A stretch of DNA of 7,248 bases from 2-01-FULL-49-22 sp036507655 (GTDB lineage: Bacteria; Patescibacteriota; Saccharimonadia; Saccharimonadales; UBA10212): the NCBI GenBank assembly GCA_036507655.1, contig DATCIS010000012.1:1-7248 (forward strand), read 5' to 3'. Numbering within the stretch: the stretch's first letter is position 1; each line of letters begins with the position of its first letter. The translations under genes were made by a program, and so were the position numbers. Positions 5,271-7,248 of the stretch are shown here, piece after piece. The notes below the pieces were generated by a model that saw nothing but the letters and a program-made list of their open reading frames with translations, was not told the origin of the DNA and did not search any database.

Positions 5271-6053
5271 TTACGCAGCTAATTCTACTCTATTTTCCTC
5301 ACTTTTACCAGATACATGATCTTTTAGGAGAGTAACGCCAAGATTATAGTAAAATCCGGGACTCCTTAGTCGGACTGGAAAGTAAATCTCGTCTTTTTTA
5401 ATACGTGCACGGGCTTCCTCCTGGAGCCTTTCATCATTAATGACACGGGCCAATCTTTTTATTACCCCAGCTATAACTCTTTGCGGGGTCACGATCGGGG
5501 ATTCCAAAATTTGAAAAGTTTTATTTAATTTTTGGTCGAAGAATTCAGCCTTCTCAAGGGGAGACATATCTACAAAACCATTTGGTATACCCATTCCAGG
5601 AATCAAATGTTCGACGGCTTCCGGAACTAGGGCAACCCGTTTACCAATGGCTGCGGCTCCCAATACATCGATATGCTTAAAGTCAGTTATCGATTTAGGG
5701 ATTGATTCTAGGGGTGGTACTATAACATGCTCTTCGAAAGTTTGGTGGAGTTCTAGTTCTTTCTCTGCACGCATACCAATCTGGTTGTATGGAGTTTCGC
5801 AAAACTGGGCCAATACTCTGTCTTTCATGAACCTTGATACACCTCTTTGAGTATAGAAGAGCCTCTGGAAATACGCATGTTGGTATACCCATTGGCCATG
5901 GAGCTCGGTGTTTATTATTATGGGCACTTCCTCTAGGTCATCAGGAAGATAATCCAGGTAGGCATCGAAGTTAACTAATCCATTCGAATCTCGAGGAAAA
6001 TTCTTTCTGGGCCTGGAAAAAGGTCTGTCGGTATAACGCGGTGCTTCAGACAT
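5271..6053 (-). CDS. Hypothetical protein, 260 aa, unrecognised family
   Basis: I do not recognise the family. The ATG at 6051-6053 is preferred: it has AAGGGG and AAAGG within 4-14 nt upstream, while the longer TTG reading to 6122 would have to translate through a terminator hairpin. The protein is soluble, with no signal peptide or membrane segment. Residues 1-25 are basic and Pro-rich; 26-110 are mixed with many aromatics (FDAYLDYLPDDLEEVP, HGQWVYQHAYFQRLFYTQRG); 125-160 hold a hydrophobic stretch followed by a Gly/Pro-rich loop (IPGMGIPNGF); 190-222 form a basic amphipathic helix (VIAGVIKRLARVINDERLQEE), then KKDEIYFPVRLRSPGFYYNLG. Codon and base use resemble the operon genes. Its tail lies 107 nt before rpsF, so it may feed transcription into the operon. 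Confidence 0.8.
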   Translation of the reverse strand: MSEAPRYTDRPFSRPRKNFPRDSNGLVNFDAYLDYLPDDLEEVPIIINTELHGQWVYQHAYFQRLFYTQRGVSRFMKDRVLAQFCETPYNQIGMRAEKELELHQTFEEHVIVPPLESIPKSITDFKHIDVLGAAAIGKRVALVPEAVEHLIPGMGIPNGFVDMSPLEKAEFFDQKLNKTFQILESPIVTPQRVIAGVIKRLARVINDERLQEEARARIKKDEIYFPVRLRSPGFYYNLGVTLLKDHVSGKSEENRVELAA

Positions 6054-6156
6054 GCGCCTTTCCCCTTCTAAAACAAAAATCCGCGCTCGAAGGCGCGGAT
6101 ACAGACTTTCCATTAAGTCCAAAAGATGGTTCGATGTTTAGTCGCTCTGTCGACAT
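6046..6156 (-). CDS. Possible 36-aa leader peptide overlapping the start of the 260-aa gene
   Basis: ATG at 6154-6156 has AGGAAGG-type ribosome binding bases ending 3-6 nt upstream. The frame runs 36 codons (MSTERLNIEPSFGLNGKSVS, then APSSADFCFRR...) to TGA at 6046-6048. Its last codons cross the ATG of the 260-aa gene (6051-6053) in another frame, an 8-nt overlap. The intrinsic terminator at 6069-6100 lies inside it. Ribosomes translating it would run over the terminator, which fits a translation-controlled attenuator. There is no run of one amino acid to suggest the signal. It could also be a chance frame. Confidence 0.4.
   Translation of the reverse strand: MSTERLNIEPSFGLNGKSVSAPSSADFCFRRGKAHV
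6069..6100 (-). terminator. Intrinsic terminator just upstream of the 260-aa gene (possible attenuator)
   Basis: Read on the minus strand: ATCCGCGC, loop CTTCGA, GCGCGGAT (perfect 8-bp stem, 6079-6086 with 6093-6100), followed at once by TTTTGTTTT (6070-6078). This is the most canonical intrinsic terminator in the window. It ends 16 nt before the ATG of the 260-aa gene. No complete minus-strand gene lies between it and the promoter at 6195, so it either attenuates the downstream gene or ends a short RNA. A second small stem (6104-6108/6115-6119) precedes it. Confidence 0.75.
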
Positions 6157-6194
6157 ACACCTTCCTTTTGCATTTTTGTTTCCATCCTACCCAC

Positions 6195-6223
6195 ATATTA
6201 AAAAGCTGACGCTTTTTATGCAA
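6195..6223 (-). promoter_or_regulatory. Candidate promoter with a palindromic spacer
   Basis: Minus strand: TTGCAT (6218-6223), 17 nt, TAATAT (6195-6200). The match is moderate (3/6 and 4/6). The spacer contains a palindrome, AAAAAGC-TGAC-GCTTTTT (6200-6217), which could be an operator. Start point near 6188, about 30 nt before the leader ORF. On the + strand the same palindrome ends in T5 and could act as a weak terminator. Confidence 0.4.
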
Positions 6224-6342
6224 CCCCAAAATCCAAAATTGTGGTATTTGCTAAAAGGTTGTACTGTTAGCTTAAGTCTTAGAGCGAAATCCAACAAGAA
6301 GAAGCTTAGACTAGGTCTTCAAAAAACTCGAAGGAGGCTCCG

Positions 6343-6783
6343 ATGAGGCCCCGGTATAACGGGCTACGGAGTCATCTCTGTGGCCATGAACAAGAAATCG
6401 CCGAGTACATCGTTCTCACAACGCTGCTATTCCTTGTCAGTCTAATAGTGATTACCACCTACGTGGATCACATCGGAATGAACGAGGGGGCGGGACGAGG
6501 CGCGACTTCGGTGACAATGCCCCCGTTGGCCTTTCTCTGCATGCTTGTCGTGCGGCGGAGGCGACGGATAGTTCTAAGTCAGGGCGCGAAGCGCTGGTCC
6601 ACGCAGCGGGTGGCGATGTCGATCGTCCCGCATGTATTGTACCTGGCACTGGTAGGTGCGGTGGGATTGCCCTACCTCGAGGTTCAGTTGGGCATCGCTG
6701 TGGTGTGGGGAGTATTCATCGCTCTTCCTCTCAACTACCTTATCTGCCATCGCTGGTCGCTCAGAGAGGCCGAAATGGTGTGA
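6343..6783 (+). CDS. GtrA-like small membrane protein
   Basis: 146 aa. The ATG has a perfect AAGGAGG (6331-6337) 5 nt upstream. Probable membrane segments lie at about 21-40, 57-70 (short), 91-110 and 114-134, with an Arg cluster at 71-75 in a cytoplasmic loop. The end LGIAVVWGVFIALPLNYLIC followed by HRWSLR resembles the last helix of GtrA-family proteins, which typically end N-[FY]-L-x3-RW-[FS]-x-R (N131, R137, W138 here). GtrA proteins are four-helix membrane proteins linked to moving lipid-linked sugars for cell-surface glycans. The first half does not match clearly, so another small membrane family is possible. The gene is visibly richer in G+C than the sequence before it and stands alone on the + strand, which may indicate acquisition. 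Confidence 0.6.
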   Translation: MRPRYNGLRSHLCGHEQEIAEYIVLTTLLFLVSLIVITTYVDHIGMNEGAGRGATSVTMPPLAFLCMLVVRRRRRIVLSQGAKRWSTQRVAMSIVPHVLYLALVGAVGLPYLEVQLGIAVVWGVFIALPLNYLICHRWSLREAEMV

Positions 6784-6817
6784 GCCTCGGATGCAAAAAT
6801 GCTACCGAGGCTCACAC
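6778..6817. terminator. 13-bp hairpin overlapping the stop of the GtrA-like gene
   Basis: GTGTGAGCCTCGG (6778-6790) pairs perfectly with 6805-6817, and an inner GCA/TGC pair closes an AAAA loop. The left arm includes the last codon and TGA stop of the GtrA-like gene. It lies between convergent genes (stops at 6783 and 6840), so it probably serves both as a terminator. There is no immediate T-run; a T5 follows only at 6837-6841. Confidence 0.65.
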
Positions 6818-6839
6818 CAGCACAACTGAGTTTGAGTTT

Positions 6840-7175
6840 TTAGCCGGCAGGCGGTGACTCGGGTTCGTCCGAGGATATCTTGTGTAGGCGACCGTCTTGT
6901 CCCCGGACAAAAATGGTGCCCCCGGCTTCTACTAGTTCACACATTTCTTTATAACTTGCTACAGCTGCCTCCAGAATTTTGTATGGATGCGCGTCATATA
7001 TTTCTGATTGTCTCAATATGAAATCCCGATTCGAAGCGGAGAGCATACTCCCTAAAACCATCGCCTCAATCTCTGAATCTCTAGAGGTTTCTTTGTTCTC
7101 GAAACTCAGCGCAAATACCGCTGCTTCATGTTCCGGTTCATCAATAGGCTGAGGGACTCTCTCTGCTCTACCCAT
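6840..7175 (-). CDS. Hypothetical protein, 111 aa, possibly ribbon-helix-helix-like
   Basis: Not firmly recognised. It has no signal peptide or membrane segment. Residues 1-30 are acidic and low complexity. Residues 50-100 read as helix-turn-helix-strand: NRDFILRQSEIYDAHPYK, then ILEAAVASYKEMCELVEAGG and TIFVRGQDGRLHKI. A helix of the pattern A-ASYK-M--LV-AGG followed by a -V---DG strand pair is often seen at the end of CopG/ribbon-helix-helix small regulators, but the preceding beta strand is not obvious, so this is a guess. The tail is Asp/Glu/Ser/Pro-rich. The ATG (7173-7175) has no ribosome binding site, and a promoter lies immediately upstream, so the mRNA may be nearly leaderless. It converges on the GtrA-like gene. 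Confidence 0.65.
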   Translation of the reverse strand: MGRAERVPQPIDEPEHEAAVFALSFENKETSRDSEIEAMVLGSMLSASNRDFILRQSEIYDAHPYKILEAAVASYKEMCELVEAGGTIFVRGQDGRLHKISSDEPESPPAG

Positions 7176-7184
7176 AACTCAGCT

Positions 7185-7213
7185 ATTGTTCTGCTTTTCC
7201 CAAGTTTTGTCAA
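7185..7213 (-). promoter_or_regulatory. Promoter with consensus -35, giving a near-leaderless mRNA
   Basis: Minus strand: TTGACA (7208-7213, perfect consensus), 17-nt spacer, AACAAT (7185-7190, 4/6). The -10 ends 9 nt before the ATG at 7175, so the start point should fall within a few bases of the start codon. This matches the lack of a ribosome binding site. Confidence 0.6.
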
Positions 7214-7231
7214 ATGTATTCTTCGAGTATT

Positions 7232-7248
7232 AAAAAGCCCCGGGCCGG
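7232..7248 (-). terminator. One arm of a probable terminator, cut by the window end
   Basis: Read on the minus strand, CCGGCCCGGGGC is followed by TTTTTA, which looks like the 3' arm and T-tract of an intrinsic terminator for a gene outside the window. The partner arm is not visible. Confidence 0.4.

Noticed and set aside
6054..6122. Longer TTG start for the 260-aa gene
   Set aside because: It would place an intrinsic terminator hairpin and T-tract within the coding region and has a poorer ribosome binding site than the ATG at 6053.
6218..6346. A 42-codon + strand frame (very Lys/Arg-rich) whose TGA overlaps the GtrA-like ATG as ATGA
   Set aside because: No ribosome binding site before its ATG, which lies against a palindrome, and the composition is what A-rich intergenic DNA gives by chance. 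The overlap alone is not enough to call it.
1..7248. CRISPR arrays, tRNA or rRNA genes, insertion sequences, toxin-antitoxin pairs
   Set aside because: I looked and found no spaced repeats, cloverleaf sequences, transposase motifs or paired small genes that would support any of these.

Overview
The window looks like a piece of a small-genome bacterium of the Candidate Phyla Radiation (Patescibacteria), most likely Saccharibacteria (TM7). This is inferred from three things: a tightly packed translation operon with no spare DNA, moderate G+C, and an actinobacterial-style secreted lysozyme-like protein. No marker gene here proves the lineage. TGA is used as a stop codon (for example at 2347-2349 and 6781-6783) and I saw no in-frame TGA, so the standard code fits and the UGA=Gly code of Gracilibacteria/Absconditabacteria does not.

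Layout. The + strand opens with the 3' two thirds of ychF (1-696). It converges on a secreted transglycosylase-like gene (1429 to 773, minus), and a perfect 13-bp hairpin separates the two stops. The lysozyme-like gene has its own extended -10 promoter at the end of tlyA and a roughly 180-nt leader holding three short hairpins. From 5163 down to 1634 the minus strand carries a probable seven-gene operon: rpsF, ssb, rpsR, a Nudix hydrolase, efp, a 2H phosphoesterase and tlyA. After the 66-nt rpsF-ssb gap, the junctions are 8, 1, 3, 0 and -4 nt. Upstream lie a 107-nt rpsF leader with competing hairpins and a 260-aa protein I do not recognise (6053 to 5271). That gene is preceded by an apparent leader ORF containing an intrinsic terminator. 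The last 900 bp hold a GtrA-like membrane protein on the + strand (6343-6783), richer in G+C than its surroundings, and a convergent 111-aa hypothetical gene with a near-leaderless promoter.

How the genes fit together. The operon groups 30S proteins S6 and S18 (which bind each other), SSB, the translation factor EF-P and the rRNA 2'-O-methyltransferase TlyA, so it is mainly a ribosome-building and translation-quality unit with two small accessory enzymes. YchF is also ribosome-associated. The secreted lysozyme-like protein is regulated separately and may act on the cell's own wall or on an actinobacterial host's wall. I see no CRISPR array, tRNA, rRNA, insertion sequence or complete new defence system. 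The most unusual material is regulatory: the leader ORF/terminator at 6046-6156, the rpsF leader and the lysozyme-gene leader.
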